Positions 38,608 through 48,549 of a stretch of 52,933 nucleotides of DNA are shown piece after piece. The notes beneath the pieces were generated by a model. The model saw nothing but the letters and a program-made list of their open reading frames with translations, did no database searches and was not told the origin of the DNA. The stretch lies in assembly GCF_900068895.1 (NCBI RefSeq), contig NZ_CDPK01000012.1:72405-125337 (forward strand), written 5' to 3'. Source of the stretch: Erwinia sp. ErVv1. Its GTDB lineage: Bacteria > Pseudomonadota > Gammaproteobacteria > Enterobacterales > Enterobacteriaceae. The first letter of the stretch is position 1. Each line of letters opens with the position of its first letter. The position numbers were made by a program, and so were the translations under genes.

Positions 38608-38635
38608 GCTTTTGTTATCAATTGTTAACAAAAGC
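38608..38635. repeat. 28-bp perfect inverted repeat in the maeA promoter region
   Basis: Arms GCTTTTGTTA (38608-38617) and TAACAAAAGC (38626-38635) are perfect 10-bp inverted repeats around an 8-bp AT-rich spacer, about 70 bp upstream of the maeA start. No T tract follows. The shape is that of a dimeric regulator's operator; TGTTA repeats 10 bp apart also recall an ArcA-type direct repeat. The regulator is not identified. Confidence 0.7.
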
Positions 38636-38701
38636 TGTACTTTCAGATGAATTATTTTAGGATTGTTCCACATCTTCCCGCTTCGAATGAGTAATACCCG
38701 C

Positions 38702-40399
38702 ATGGAACTCGACTACGAAAGTAAAAGACCGCTCTATATCCCTTACGCTGGCCCTATCCTGCTGGAATTCCCCCTGCTGAATAAGGGCAGCGCCTTCTCC
38801 GTCGAAGAGCGTAACGATTTTAACCTCAACGGCCTGCTGCCTGAAACGGTGGAAACCATTGAAGAACAGGCCCAGCGCGCATGGCGACAGTTTGAGGATT
38901 TCAAAAACGATAACGACAAGCACGTCTACCTGCGTAATATCCAGGACACTAACGAAACGCTGTTCTATCGCCTGCTGGACAATCATCTTGAAGAGATGAT
39001 GCCGATTATCTACACCCCAACCGTGGGTGCTGCCTGCGAACACTTCTCTGAAATTTACCGTCGCGCGCGCGGGCTGTTTATCTCTTACCCCAATCGCGGC
39101 AGCATTGAAGATATGCTGCAAAACGCCACCAAGCAGAACGTTAAGGTGATCGTGGTCACCGACGGTGAGCGCATTCTTGGCCTGGGCGACCAGGGGATCG
39201 GCGGTATGGGGATCCCAATTGGTAAGCTGTCGCTGTATACCGCCTGCGGCGGGATCAGCCCGGCCTATACCCTTCCTGTAGTACTGGACGTCGGCACCAA
39301 CAACCAGCAGCTGCTGAACGACCCGCTGTATATGGGCTGGCGTCACCCGCGCATCACCGGCGAAGAGTACGATAACTTCGTTAACGAATTTATCCAGGCC
39401 GTGAAGAGCCGCTGGCCAAACGTGGTGTTGCAGTTCGAGGACTTCGCGCAGAAAAATGCGATGCCGCTGCTGGAGCGCTATCGCGATGAAGTGTGCTGCT
39501 TTAACGATGACATTCAGGGCACCGCGGCGGTCACCCTGGGGACGCTAATTGCGGCCAGTCGCGCAGCGGGCAGCACCATGAGCGAGCAGACGGTGGTCTT
39601 CCTCGGTGCCGGTTCTGCGGGCTGCGGTATCGCCGAACAGATTATCGCGCAGATGAAATCAGAAGGACTGAGCGACGAAGAGGCGCGCGCGCGCGTTTAT
39701 ATGGTCGATCGCTTTGGCCTGCTCACCGATAAACAGCCGAACCTGCTCAACTTCCAGACGAAGCTGGTACAGAAGAGTGAAAAGCTGACGCACTGGGATG
39801 TCGCGTCTGACTCGCTGTCGCTGCTGGATGTGGTGCGTAATGCGCGTCCTGACATCCTGATTGGCGTATCCGGTCAGCCGGGCCTGTTTAGTGAAGAGAT
39901 CGTGCGGGAAATGCACAAGCACTGTCCGCGTCCCATTGTGATGCCGCTCTCTAACCCCACGTCACGCGTGGAAGCCACGCCGCAGGATATTCTGGCCTGG
40001 ACCGAGGGTGCAGCACTGGTCGCGACCGGCAGTCCGTTCTCGCCGGTGCTGCTGAAAGAGAAGACCTATCCTATCGCCCAGTGTAATAACTCCTACATCT
40101 TCCCGGGTATCGGCCTGGGCGTCATCGCCTCCGGTGCAACCCGCGTGACCGACAGTATGCTGATGGCCGCGAGCCGCGCGCTGGCAGACTGCTCTCCGCT
40201 GGTCAATGACGGCAGCGGTCCGGTACTGCCTGAGGTGAAGGATATTCAGGGCGTATCGAAAGTGATCGCCATGGCGGTGGGCAAGGCTGCTCAGCTGGCA
40301 GGCGTAGCGGTAGTGACGTCTGAAGACGTCCTGTCGAAATCCATCGCCGCTAACTTCTGGCTGCCGCAGTACCGTAACTACCGTCGTACTTCAATCTGA
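38702..40399 (+). CDS. maeA: NAD-dependent malic enzyme
   Basis: Oxidative decarboxylation of malate to pyruvate with NAD, a gluconeogenic/anaplerotic link out of the TCA cycle. The ATG at 38702 gives 565 residues, exactly the E. coli MaeA length. Visible are [13 protein letters not shown] and [10 protein letters not shown] near 85-120, the catalytic [15 protein letters not shown] near 160-174, the metal site FEDF...FNDDIQGTA, and the dinucleotide motif [13 protein letters not shown] near 302-314. An alternative ATG at 38687 adds five residues; neither has a strong ribosome-binding site. In E. coli maeA lies elsewhere on the chromosome, so its position between cdd and sanA is lineage-specific. 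Confidence 0.95.
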   Translation: MELDYESKRPLYIPYAGPILLEFPLLNKGSAFSVEERNDFNLNGLLPETVETIEEQAQRAWRQFEDFKNDNDKHVYLRNIQDTNETLFYRLLDNHLEEMMPIIYTPTVGAACEHFSEIYRRARGLFISYPNRGSIEDMLQNATKQNVKVIVVTDGERILGLGDQGIGGMGIPIGKLSLYTACGGISPAYTLPVVLDVGTNNQQLLNDPLYMGWRHPRITGEEYDNFVNEFIQAVKSRWPNVVLQFEDFAQKNAMPLLERYRDEVCCFNDDIQGTAAVTLGTLIAASRAAGSTMSEQTVVFLGAGSAGCGIAEQIIAQMKSEGLSDEEARARVYMVDRFGLLTDKQPNLLNFQTKLVQKSEKLTHWDVASDSLSLLDVVRNARPDILIGVSGQPGLFSEEIVREMHKHCPRPIVMPLSNPTSRVEATPQDILAWTEGAALVATGSPFSPVLLKEKTYPIAQCNNSYIFPGIGLGVIASGATRVTDSMLMAASRALADCSPLVNDGSGPVLPEVKDIQGVSKVIAMAVGKAAQLAGVAVVTSEDVLSKSIAANFWLPQYRNYRRTSI

Positions 40400-40406
40400 T
40401 CCTGCT

Positions 40407-40434
40407 GCCGGGCGTTACCCTCGCCCGGCTTTTT
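40407..40434 (+). terminator. Rho-independent terminator of maeA
   Basis: Perfect 8-bp stem GCCGGGCG (40407-40414) / CGCCCGGC (40422-40429), 7-nt loop, followed by TTTTT; 8 bp after the maeA stop. Confidence 0.9.
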
Positions 40435-40552
40435 CCCGCCCTCTGTTCCGCCCCGGCGCGCATTGTGCGAAATGCCACCATATGGTGCACCGCTGCTTGC
40501 TTCGTTTCGTCGGGTAAAGTAGCCTTGACCCATCCTTAGGCAGCAACGCTGA

Positions 40553-41302
<750 letters not shown>

Positions 41303-41320
41303 GGGCGTCATTCTGCCCGA

Positions 41321-41339
41321 CGCCCGCACGCGGCGGGCG
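41321..41339. terminator. GC-rich hairpin between convergent sanA and mglC
   Basis: CGCCCGC (41321-41327) and GCGGGCG (41333-41339) form a 7-bp perfect stem with a 5-nt loop. Neither side has a T tract, so it may be a weak bidirectional terminator or a 3'-end stabiliser; function inferred only from position. Confidence 0.45.
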
Positions 41340-41349
41340 CAGGACAACT

Positions 41350-42360
41350 TTACTTCTTCCGCGAATATTTCAGCGAGTCGAGCGCCACGGCGAAAATGAT
41401 AATGCCGCCCTTAATAATGTACTGCCAGTAAGGGTTCACGCCGATATAGGTCAGGCCGTAGTTAATCACGGTGAAAATCAGCACCCCGGTGACCACGCCC
41501 GCTACCGTTCCTACGCCGCCCGCGAAGGAGACGCCGCCCACCACGCAGGCCGCTATCGCATCCAGCTCATACATAAAGCCCAGATTGTTGGTCGCCGATC
41601 CAATACGCCCGGCTTCCAGCATGCCGCCGAAGGCATAAAACACGCCCGACAAGGCGTAAATCAGGATCAGGTTAAAATTAACGTTAACGCCCGAGACCTT
41701 AGCCGCTTCCGGGTTACCGCCAATGGCAAAGATATTTTTACCGAAGCGGGTTTTATTCCACAGTACCCAGACGAAGAAAATGGCGATAGCCGCGTAAAAG
41801 GTAATGTACGACAGCTTGAAATCACCGAAGCGGATAAACCCCTGCGCAAACGTTGAAAACTTCTCGTCAAAGCCCGCAATCGGCGAGGCACCCACATAGT
41901 CGTAATAGAGTGAGTTAATGCCGTAGACGATAATCATGGTGCCCAGGGTGGTGATAAAGGGCGTCACTTTCAAATAGGCAATAATCAGCCCATTCACCAG
42001 CCCGATAATACCGCCGATAAAGCATACCGCGAGGATAACCAGCGGGATCGGCACCGTATCCATCTGCGGGAATACCTTATTAGCGTTATCCATCGCCTGG
42101 AGCAGCGTCGCGGCGACAACCGCCGCGAGGCCGACCTGACGACCCGCTGACAGGTCGGTACCCTGGGTCACAATCAGCCCGGCAACGCCCAACGCAATAA
42201 TAATACGTACCGACGACTGGGTTAAAATATTGCTCAGATTCATTAAGCTCAGGAAGGTGGGATCCTGAAAGATAATAATCGCCAGCAGCACCAGTAATAC
42301 AACGTATATTCCGCCCTCTTTCAACCAGGTGAGCGCACTTTTCTTATTAACTGCTTTCAT
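41350..42360 (-). CDS. mglC: Galactose/methyl-galactoside ABC transporter permease MglC
   Basis: Inner-membrane permease of the Mgl importer, 336 residues as in E. coli, with about ten hydrophobic segments. The sugar-ABC permease signature GGNPEAAKVSGVNV lies near residues 211-224, and ALGVAGLIVTQGTDLSAGRQVG near 56-77 is typical of the BPD_transp_2 fold. It is the last gene of mglBAC, 19 bp after mglA. It works with two MglA ATPase domains and the MglB binding protein to import galactose at high affinity. Confidence 0.97.
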   Translation of the reverse strand: MKAVNKKSALTWLKEGGIYVVLLVLLAIIIFQDPTFLSLMNLSNILTQSSVRIIIALGVAGLIVTQGTDLSAGRQVGLAAVVAATLLQAMDNANKVFPQMDTVPIPLVILAVCFIGGIIGLVNGLIIAYLKVTPFITTLGTMIIVYGINSLYYDYVGASPIAGFDEKFSTFAQGFIRFGDFKLSYITFYAAIAIFFVWVLWNKTRFGKNIFAIGGNPEAAKVSGVNVNFNLILIYALSGVFYAFGGMLEAGRIGSATNNLGFMYELDAIAACVVGGVSFAGGVGTVAGVVTGVLIFTVINYGLTYIGVNPYWQYIIKGGIIIFAVALDSLKYSRKK

Positions 42361-42379
42361 GGTAACAGCCCTTACCTCA

Positions 42380-43900
42380 TTAAAGGTGCAATGATGCCAA
42401 ACGTAATATTTCGTTTTGCGTAGCGGTTTTTGTGTCTACTATGCCTGCAACCATGCCGTTACTCATTACCAGAATCCGGTCGGTAATGCCTATCAGCTCT
42501 GGCATTTCGGAGGAGATAATAATAATGCCCTTCTCTCTCTTCGCCAGCTCTGAAATAAGCTGATAAATTTCAAACTTTGCCCCAACGTCAATGCCGCGCG
42601 TTGGCTCATCCAGCATTAATATTTCAGGCTGGGTGAGCAGCCAGCGGCCAATAATAACCTTCTGCTGATTCCCTCCCGATAAGGAGCCAATCGACGTGCG
42701 GTGCCCCGGCGTTTTCACCCGCATGGCATCAATAACCCACTGGGTGTCGCTTTTCATGCGCTTATTATCAAGCAGTCCCACGCTGTTTTTATATTTACGA
42801 ATATTGGAAATCAGGGAGTTGAAGCCGATATCCAGGAAAGCGTAAATGCCCGTCGCGCGACGCTCTTCGGTAACCAGCGCAAAGCCGTGATTAATTGCTT
42901 CGTTGGCGCTGTGGTTATTGATCTTTTTGCCGTGCAGCCGGATGGTGCCGCCGGACTTCTCGCGAATGCCAAACAGGGTTTCGACAATATCGGTGCGCTT
43001 TGCCCCCACCAGTCCGGCAATGCCCAGGATTTCACCCTTGCGCAGATCGAAGGAGATATCGCGGATCGACGGCTGGCGCAGCGAGGTGAGGTTGCGCACT
43101 TCCAGAATGGTTTCCCCCGGCACGTTCGATTTATCCGGGAAGCGCTGATTGAGCGAACGCCCCACCATCATCGCTATAATCTTATCCATATCCAGCCCTT
43201 CCAGCGGCTGGGTAATAATCCACTGACCATCGCGCAGGATGGTTATCTCATCACACAGCTGGAAAATCTCCTCCATTTTATGCGAAATATAAACGATCCC
43301 ACAGCCGCGCGCTTTCAGCTTACGGATGATCGTGAACAGATGATTCACCTCTTTTTCCGTCAGCGAGGAGGTCGGCTCATCCATAATGACAATTTTTGCA
43401 TCATAGGAAAACGCTTTGGCTATTTCGATCATCTGCATCTGCGAGACGGACAGCGTAATCACTTTATCGCGCGGGTCGATATTAATATCCAGCTCGTCGA
43501 ATATCGCTTTGGTATCGCGATACATTTTATCCTGATCGACAAATATGCCTTTTTTCGGGTAGCGTCCGAGCCACATATTATCCATTACGGTGCGCTGGAG
43601 TACCAGGTTCAGCTCCTGATGCACCATCGACACGCCGTTTTCCAGCGCTTCCTTCGCGCTGTTAAAATTAACTTCCTGGCCCTGGAAAAGAATGGTTCCC
43701 GCGTCTTTGCTGTAAATGCCAAACAGGCATTTTAATAACGTCGATTTCCCCGCGCCATTTTCCCCCATCAGGGCATGGACGGAGTGCGGACGCACTTTTA
43801 GATTTACATGGTCCAGCGCTTTCACACCCGGGAATGACTTACTGACATCGGTCATCTCCAGCAGATATTCACGCTGTGTTTGCACTTTATCACTGGCCAT
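42380..43900 (-). CDS. mglA: Galactose/methyl-galactoside ABC transporter ATP-binding protein MglA
   Basis: A 506-residue ATPase (equal to E. coli) with two ABC cassettes in one chain. First cassette: Walker [10 protein letters not shown] near residues 43-51 and signature-type LSVSQMQM; Walker [13 protein letters not shown]. Second cassette: degenerate Walker A (GLVGAKRTD, lacking the classic GKS), signature LSGGNQQK, Walker [12 protein letters not shown]. This one-good-one-degenerate arrangement is normal for sugar importers of the RbsA/MglA type. It lies between mglB (91-bp gap with a stable hairpin) and mglC. Confidence 0.97.
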   Translation of the reverse strand: MASDKVQTQREYLLEMTDVSKSFPGVKALDHVNLKVRPHSVHALMGENGAGKSTLLKCLFGIYSKDAGTILFQGQEVNFNSAKEALENGVSMVHQELNLVLQRTVMDNMWLGRYPKKGIFVDQDKMYRDTKAIFDELDINIDPRDKVITLSVSQMQMIEIAKAFSYDAKIVIMDEPTSSLTEKEVNHLFTIIRKLKARGCGIVYISHKMEEIFQLCDEITILRDGQWIITQPLEGLDMDKIIAMMVGRSLNQRFPDKSNVPGETILEVRNLTSLRQPSIRDISFDLRKGEILGIAGLVGAKRTDIVETLFGIREKSGGTIRLHGKKINNHSANEAINHGFALVTEERRATGIYAFLDIGFNSLISNIRKYKNSVGLLDNKRMKSDTQWVIDAMRVKTPGHRTSIGSLSGGNQQKVIIGRWLLTQPEILMLDEPTRGIDVGAKFEIYQLISELAKREKGIIIISSEMPELIGITDRILVMSNGMVAGIVDTKTATQNEILRLASLHL

Positions 43901-43959
43901 AGTTCTACCTGGCTAATCGTTGCGTGAAACCAGGCGGGCCCGATCGCCAGCCCGGTAGC

Positions 43960-43979
43960 GGGCGCAGAGGGCTGCGCCC
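43960..43979 (-). repeat. Stable hairpin in the mglB-mglA intergenic region
   Basis: GGGCGCAG / CTGCGCCC, an 8-bp perfect stem with a 4-nt loop, followed on the mRNA by a second imperfect GC-rich hairpin (GGCG...CGCC). REP-like or plain stem-loops at this place protect the 3' end of the abundant binding-protein message and lower mglAC expression relative to mglB; here that is inferred from position. Confidence 0.65.
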
Positions 43980-43991
43980 GTCAGATCTGAG

Positions 43992-44984
43992 TTATTTAGA
44001 GAACTGGGCCAGGTTGTCTTTATCCACCGGCACGTACGCCACGCGTACCACTTTGCCATCCAGCTTGTACTGGGTGCCTTCGGTTGCGGGCTTGCCAGCG
44101 GCCAGGTTTTTCGCCAGTTCAAAAGTCGCTTTCGCCTGGTTCCCGGCATCGTTCAGCACGGTGCCGGCCATCGCGCCTGATTTCACCATGGCCAGCGCTT
44201 CCGGCAGGGCATCGACGCCGAAGACCGGTACGGAGGATTTGTTATGGGCTTTCAGTGCCTCGACGGCACCCATGGCCATCGCATCGTTATTGGCGATGAC
44301 CACTTCAATTTTGTTGCCGTTCGGGCCGGAGAGCCAGGCATCCGTCTTGTCTTTCGCCTGGGCAGTGTCCCACATCGCGGTATCAAGATGCAGCTGCTGG
44401 GTTTTCAGGCCGTCTTTATTCAGGGTGTCGATAACATATTTGGTGCGGGCTTCCGCATCCGGATGGCCAGGCTCGCCTTTGAGCAGTACGAACTGGATCA
44501 CGCCATCTTTGTTCAGATCCCATGACGGGTTGGCTTTCCAGTGTTTCTCAATCAGTTCGCCCTGCTTCACCCCGGACTCTTTTGAGTCGGTCCCGACGTA
44601 ATACGCTTTGTCATAGCTGGCCAGCGCTTTGGCGGTCGGCTCTTTATTGAAAAAGACCACCGGAATATCATTCGCTTTGGCTTTCGCTATCACCACTGCC
44701 GCCGCTGCCGGGTCAACCAGATTGATTGCCAGCGCCTTAACGCCTTTGGCGACCATCACATCGATCTGATCGTTCTGGGTGGACTGGCTGTTCTGTGAGT
44801 CATTCATCAGCAGCTGGATGCCTGCGCTGTTTTTGGCTTCTTTCTCGATGTCTTTACGCACGACGGACATAAAGTTGTCGTCATATTTGTATATCGTTAC
44901 GCCGATACGGGTGTCGGCGGCGTGAACCGCTGCACCGAACATCATGCTGGCAGCCAGGGCGGTGAGGGTGAAAGCCTTCTTCAT
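43992..44984 (-). CDS. mglB: Galactose/glucose-binding periplasmic protein MglB
   Basis: A 330-residue periplasmic binding protein (E. coli 332). A Sec signal peptide of about 23 residues ends AAVHAA; the mature protein begins [15 protein letters not shown], with Asp14/Phe16-type sugar contacts of the family in the YDDNF segment. The calcium site DLNKDGVIQ near residue 160 matches the EF-hand-like loop of the E. coli protein. It delivers galactose or glucose to MglAC and to the Trg chemoreceptor (family knowledge). The operon leader is about 240 nt long if the promoter called below is right. Confidence 0.97.
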   Translation of the reverse strand: MKKAFTLTALAASMMFGAAVHAADTRIGVTIYKYDDNFMSVVRKDIEKEAKNSAGIQLLMNDSQNSQSTQNDQIDVMVAKGVKALAINLVDPAAAAVVIAKAKANDIPVVFFNKEPTAKALASYDKAYYVGTDSKESGVKQGELIEKHWKANPSWDLNKDGVIQFVLLKGEPGHPDAEARTKYVIDTLNKDGLKTQQLHLDTAMWDTAQAKDKTDAWLSGPNGNKIEVVIANNDAMAMGAVEALKAHNKSSVPVFGVDALPEALAMVKSGAMAGTVLNDAGNQAKATFELAKNLAAGKPATEGTQYKLDGKVVRVAYVPVDKDNLAQFSK

Positions 44985-45132
44985 AATATCTCCGGTTTTA
45001 AACAGGGTGGTCTGCGGCGTCGCGGGTCTGCAACAGCGCGATCCCGGCGAGGCGTTAAGGTTGACGTAACGTTAAGCAAAGCCAAATATTTGTTAAATAA
45101 AAACGACTTCCCCCTGCGGTACCACTTCCGAA

Positions 45133-45163
45133 TGGCGATGTAAGTAATTATTTCACATCGCCA
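45133..45163 (-). repeat. Hairpin in the mglB leader
   Basis: TGGCGATGT (45133-45141) and ACATCGCCA (45155-45163) are perfect 9-bp arms around a 13-nt AT-rich loop. It lies inside the predicted long mglB 5' leader, about 60 nt after the inferred transcript start and 150 nt before the ATG. No T tract follows on the mRNA strand. Confidence 0.65.
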
Positions 45164-45228
45164 GAAACCGCCTTCATATAAGGGTTGACCTGCGTTACAT
45201 AATGTTTCATTGCCGTCAGGTCGCAGCC

Positions 45229-45271
45229 ATCATAGAGAATGGGATGTTAATTAACTGTGAATTTACTCACA
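45229..45271 (-). promoter_or_regulatory. Class II CRP-dependent promoter of mglBAC
   Basis: A perfect CRP site TGTGA-N6-TCACA lies at 45256-45271 (centre 45263.5). On the minus strand a TATGAT -10 box occupies 45234-45229, giving a start near 45222 and placing CRP at -41.5. This matches the known CRP activation of mgl in E. coli. Confidence 0.85.
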
Positions 45272-45273
45272 GA

Positions 45274-45289
45274 TTGAAAACGGTTACAC
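45274..45289. promoter_or_regulatory. GalS/GalR operator of mglBAC
   Basis: TTGAAAACGGTTACAC matches the gal operator consensus GTGKAANCGNTTNCAC at all but two positions. It sits directly upstream of the CRP site (centre near -59.5) and overlaps the last 6 bp of galS, so it is embedded in a coding end. Confidence 0.82.
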
Positions 45290-46324
45290 CAGGGAATCAC
45301 CTGAGTTAGTGACCGGCTCCGCATTTTGGCAGTAGGCTACCGAATGACGGCGTACCAGCGTGGGCATAAAGCAGTGCTGTTCGCTTTCATCCAGCTCACC
45401 AGCCGCGCCCCTGAGGGCTAATTCTGTCGCCAGCTTTGCCATAGAAATAATCGGGTAGCGCACCGTCGTTAACTGCGGATCGGTATAGCGTGAAATGGGA
45501 ATATCATCGAAGCCGACCAGGGATAACGCCTGCGGCACCCGGATGCCGTTATCCTTCAGTGCGGCCAGCGCGCCTGCCGCCATACTGTCGTTATAGGCAA
45601 AAACCGCACTCAGATGCAGGTTGCGGCCAAGCAGCTCAACCATTGCCGCTTCGCCCCCCTGCATATCCGGCTCACCGCTGGCTATCCAGTTTTCCGGCGG
45701 CAGAATGCCCTGCTCCAAAAGCCCCTGCCGCCAGCCCTCACGTCGCTGATGCACATCTTCAATCCCGTGGCTGGAGGCCAGATAACCGATACGTTGATGT
45801 CCCTGCTGATGCAGCATGCGGGTGGCCATCAGCGCACCGCTGACGTTATCCAGACAGACGCAGCGGTGTGCGTAGCCCGGCACCACGCGATTGATCAGCA
45901 CCATGCCGGGCACCTCGTCCATCAGCGAAATCAGCTCTGCATTCTCAAGCGCCTTCGCATGCACCACCAGGGCGTTACAGCGCTGACGGATCAGTACCTC
46001 AATGGCATGGCGCTCTTTGTCTGCCTGATGATAGGAGTTGTTAATCAGCACGTGCTTTTGCCAGCGCTGTGCAACGGAATCCACCGCCTTGACCAGCGCA
46101 CCAAAGAAGGGATCGGAGACGTCCATCACGACAACGCCAAGGGTATCGCTGACCTGGGTAACCAGCGCCTGAGCATTGGCATTGGGTCGATAGCCGAGGC
46201 CCTCGACCGCCTTTAACACCGCATCCCGGGTGCTTTGCGTGACGATGGCGCTGTTATTGAGTACGCGTGAGACGGTGGCCACCGAGACGCCCGCCGCGCG
46301 GGCGACATCACGAATGGTCATCAT
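45284..46324 (-). CDS. galS: HTH-type transcriptional regulator GalS (mgl repressor/isorepressor)
   Basis: A 346-residue LacI-family repressor, equal in length to E. coli GalS. The N-terminal helix-turn-helix [21 protein letters not shown] is at residues 3-23, with the hinge helix following ([13 protein letters not shown]), then the periplasmic-binding-protein-like sugar-sensing core. The conserved [21 protein letters not shown] segment is near the C-terminus. It represses mglBAC and itself; galactose is the inducer. One gal operator lies at its own promoter and one at its 3' end for mgl. Start MMTIRD at 46324 gives the family length; a second Met follows at once. Confidence 0.96.
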   Translation of the reverse strand: MMTIRDVARAAGVSVATVSRVLNNSAIVTQSTRDAVLKAVEGLGYRPNANAQALVTQVSDTLGVVVMDVSDPFFGALVKAVDSVAQRWQKHVLINNSYHQADKERHAIEVLIRQRCNALVVHAKALENAELISLMDEVPGMVLINRVVPGYAHRCVCLDNVSGALMATRMLHQQGHQRIGYLASSHGIEDVHQRREGWRQGLLEQGILPPENWIASGEPDMQGGEAAMVELLGRNLHLSAVFAYNDSMAAGALAALKDNGIRVPQALSLVGFDDIPISRYTDPQLTTVRYPIISMAKLATELALRGAAGELDESEQHCFMPTLVRRHSVAYCQNAEPVTNSGDSLV

Positions 46325-46388
46325 GGGCAGTTGCCCGGGGAGAATGGTCGTTGCATAGCCCTTCCAGATGTCAGGTTGACTGGAGGCT

Positions 46389-46450
46389 ATTCTTACAGCA
46401 TCAGCGGCGGGGCTACGTGAAAGTCGTCACAGGGATGAAAACGGTTACAA
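46389..46450 (-). promoter_or_regulatory. galS promoter with CRP site and gal operator
   Basis: CGTGA-N6-TCACA at 46416-46431 is a CRP site with one mismatch, centre 46423.5. On the minus strand AAGAAT (46394-46389), preceded by TG, can be an extended -10 with a start near 46382, so CRP is again at about -41.5. ATGAAAACGGTTACAA at 46435-46450 is a gal operator just upstream. The layout copies that of the mgl promoter and implies CRP activation with autorepression, as in E. coli. Confidence 0.72.
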
Positions 46451-46500
46451 CGCTTTATCCTGCCTTTGTGAGCGGCATCATCTTCCTGACGATGCGGACA

Positions 46501-47667
46501 TTACTCCTTTCCCGGATAGCCCGTCGTCAGGGGCCGCCCGCCGCTCAGCAGCGTCAGTCTGCGCCATAGCCATTCAACCGGACCCTGACGGAAATGGCGC
46601 AGCCAGCAGAGGGAGAACGACAGGTTGATCAGCCAGACGGCAGGCACCATCGCCACCAGCTGCCAGCGATCCCATTGGTTAAACCAGCCCAGGCGGTTAA
46701 AAACGGTGGTGCATATCAGGGTTTGCAGCAGATAGTTGGTTAGCGCCATACGCCCCACGCAGCTCACTGCCCGGGTTATCCTCAGGCGCGACAATGTGGG
46801 CCAGTAGCCAAAACAGAGCGCCGCGTACCCTACTGCCTGTAACGGCGCGCTGATTTCACGGGGAACCTGCAGAAAAAAGCCGGACCAGCGGAATTCCCAG
46901 CCGGAAGCCCACTGTAAAGCGATAGCGGGAAGCTCAATCAGCCAGGCCAGCGAGATGAGGATCGCGGCGGTGCGACGATAATGTGCCAGGCTATAGCTGC
47001 CTTTCAGCCAGCCGCTGCGCATCAGGGCGCTGCCGACCATCATCAACCCGGCCAGCTGCCAGCCATACTGCACCGCCAGCGCCATCAGGCCGGATGAGAA
47101 GAGATCGAGCCGGTTCTGAATCGCAGGCCAGCCCCCCTGGGTCTTCCAGAAGGTTTCGTACTGCACGTCGGCAAATCCCGGGAGCCAGCTACTGTTGGGA
47201 TGCACAGAGGCTCCCAGCCCCAGCACGACAAGCGCACAGCTGCCAACCAGATAGAGCATTACGCCGGTATTGAAGAGCTGACGGCTGGAGGAGACATCGC
47301 GGATCATCCGCCAGACCACCAGCCCAATCAGCCCGTAGTCGAACAGGATATCGCCGTCCCACAAAAGCGTACCGTGCAGGAAACCTAACAGCACCAGCCA
47401 GGTGAGCCGCGCCTGGAGCCAGCGTTTGCCGCGCGGCAGCAGCATCTGCAGACCGGCACCAAACAGCAGGGCAAACAGGGCAAGGAATTTTTCCTGGGCA
47501 AAGAGATCGACCAGCGCCCAGCACCAGGCGTCATAATCCGGCGGCAGCCCGTGCCAGGCCGGATTAAGGTAGGCGGCCCGGGGCAGGCCAAACGCGATGA
47601 TATTGAGCAGAAGAATGCCCAGAATAGCCAGCCCACGGATAAAATCCAGCGTGTGAATACGCGGCAT
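46501..47667 (-). CDS. yeiB: DUF418 membrane protein YeiB
   Basis: A 388-residue polytopic inner-membrane protein (E. coli YeiB, 385) with about ten hydrophobic segments. It begins with the DUF1624/DUF418 pattern LDFIRGLAILGILLLN and ends with the conserved RMALTNYLLQTLICT and FRQGPVEWLWRRLT. Function is not established; the family is related to acyltransferase-3/heparan-acetyltransferase-like membrane enzymes. It lies 45 bp downstream of folE on the same strand, as in E. coli, and is probably in the folE transcript. Confidence 0.93.
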   Translation of the reverse strand: MPRIHTLDFIRGLAILGILLLNIIAFGLPRAAYLNPAWHGLPPDYDAWCWALVDLFAQEKFLALFALLFGAGLQMLLPRGKRWLQARLTWLVLLGFLHGTLLWDGDILFDYGLIGLVVWRMIRDVSSSRQLFNTGVMLYLVGSCALVVLGLGASVHPNSSWLPGFADVQYETFWKTQGGWPAIQNRLDLFSSGLMALAVQYGWQLAGLMMVGSALMRSGWLKGSYSLAHYRRTAAILISLAWLIELPAIALQWASGWEFRWSGFFLQVPREISAPLQAVGYAALCFGYWPTLSRLRITRAVSCVGRMALTNYLLQTLICTTVFNRLGWFNQWDRWQLVAMVPAVWLINLSFSLCWLRHFRQGPVEWLWRRLTLLSGGRPLTTGYPGKE

Positions 47668-47711
47668 GAGGCCTGTCCTGTGTTAAAGCAAACCAGATGG
47701 CCCGTCAGGCA

Positions 47712-48377
47712 TCAGCTATGGCGTACTGCGCGAAGAAACTCCTGCCGCGTGTTCTGGCTGGATTTGAATAATCCTCCCAGCGACGTGGTGGTGGTGGCAC
47801 TGGTCGCATCGCGAATGCCGCGCGCCTTCACGCAGTAATGTACCGCATCAATGGATACGGCCACGTTATTGGTGCCGAGCAGGGTTTGCAGCGCCACTAA
47901 AATCTGCTGGGTAAGACGCTCCTGCACCTGCGGGCGCGAGGAGAAAAACTGCACGATGCGGTTAATCTTCGACAGGCCGATGACCTTTTCCTTAGGGATG
48001 TAGGCCACGGTGGCCTTACCGTCGATAATGACAAAGTGATGTTCACAGGTGCTGGTCAGGGTGATATCACGCACCGTCACCATTTCATCGACCTTCATCT
48101 TATTTTCGATAACGGTAATTTTGGGAAAATTGGCGTAGTCGAGACCAGAGAAGACCTCATTAACGTACATTTTCGCGACGCGATGCGGCGTTTCGGCCAG
48201 GCTGTCGTCTGTAAGGTCCAGATTCAGTAGCTGCATGATTTCAGTCATATGACCGGCGATCAGGCGTTTGCGGGTTTCGTCATCCATTTCACGCGCAGGC
48301 GAGCGTAACGGGGTTTCCAGTCCACGCGCAAGCAGCGCTTCGTGAACCAGTGCGGCTTCCTGACTTAACGTAGCCAT
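47712..48377 (-). CDS. folE: GTP cyclohydrolase I
   Basis: Converts GTP to 7,8-dihydroneopterin triphosphate, the first step of tetrahydrofolate (and queuosine precursor) synthesis. The ATG at 48377 gives 221 residues (E. coli 222), starting [15 protein letters not shown]; a longer open frame to 48455 has no family support. The zinc ligands are visible in STCEHHF near residues 110-116 and HYCVKARG near 180-187, and the GTP-contacting [16 protein letters not shown] tail is intact. In E. coli folE belongs to the MetJ regulon; I did not find a clear met box here. Confidence 0.97.
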   Translation of the reverse strand: MATLSQEAALVHEALLARGLETPLRSPAREMDDETRKRLIAGHMTEIMQLLNLDLTDDSLAETPHRVAKMYVNEVFSGLDYANFPKITVIENKMKVDEMVTVRDITLTSTCEHHFVIIDGKATVAYIPKEKVIGLSKINRIVQFFSSRPQVQERLTQQILVALQTLLGTNNVAVSIDAVHYCVKARGIRDATSATTTTSLGGLFKSSQNTRQEFLRAVRHS

Positions 48378-48549
48378 GGCGATCTTTTCTCCAGCGGGTG
48401 TTATTCCGGCCCCGGGCGGGACCGGCAAAAATTCTGAGGCGCTATTCTGGTACACAATGCGACGTTAATCCAGTGAATCAATTTAAACCGGGATGAAACT
48501 GTTTCACGCAGCTTCAGGCACAGGGTACTCAGGATGCGGGTGGCGTCTT

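Noticed and set aside
40476-40487. 12-bp palindrome CACCATATGGTG before sanA
   Set aside because: Short, flanks do not extend it, and such palindromes are expected by chance in 53 kb.
48378-48455. N-terminal extension of FolE
   Set aside because: FolE proteins start at MATLS/MPSLS; the extension passes through a promoter-like region.
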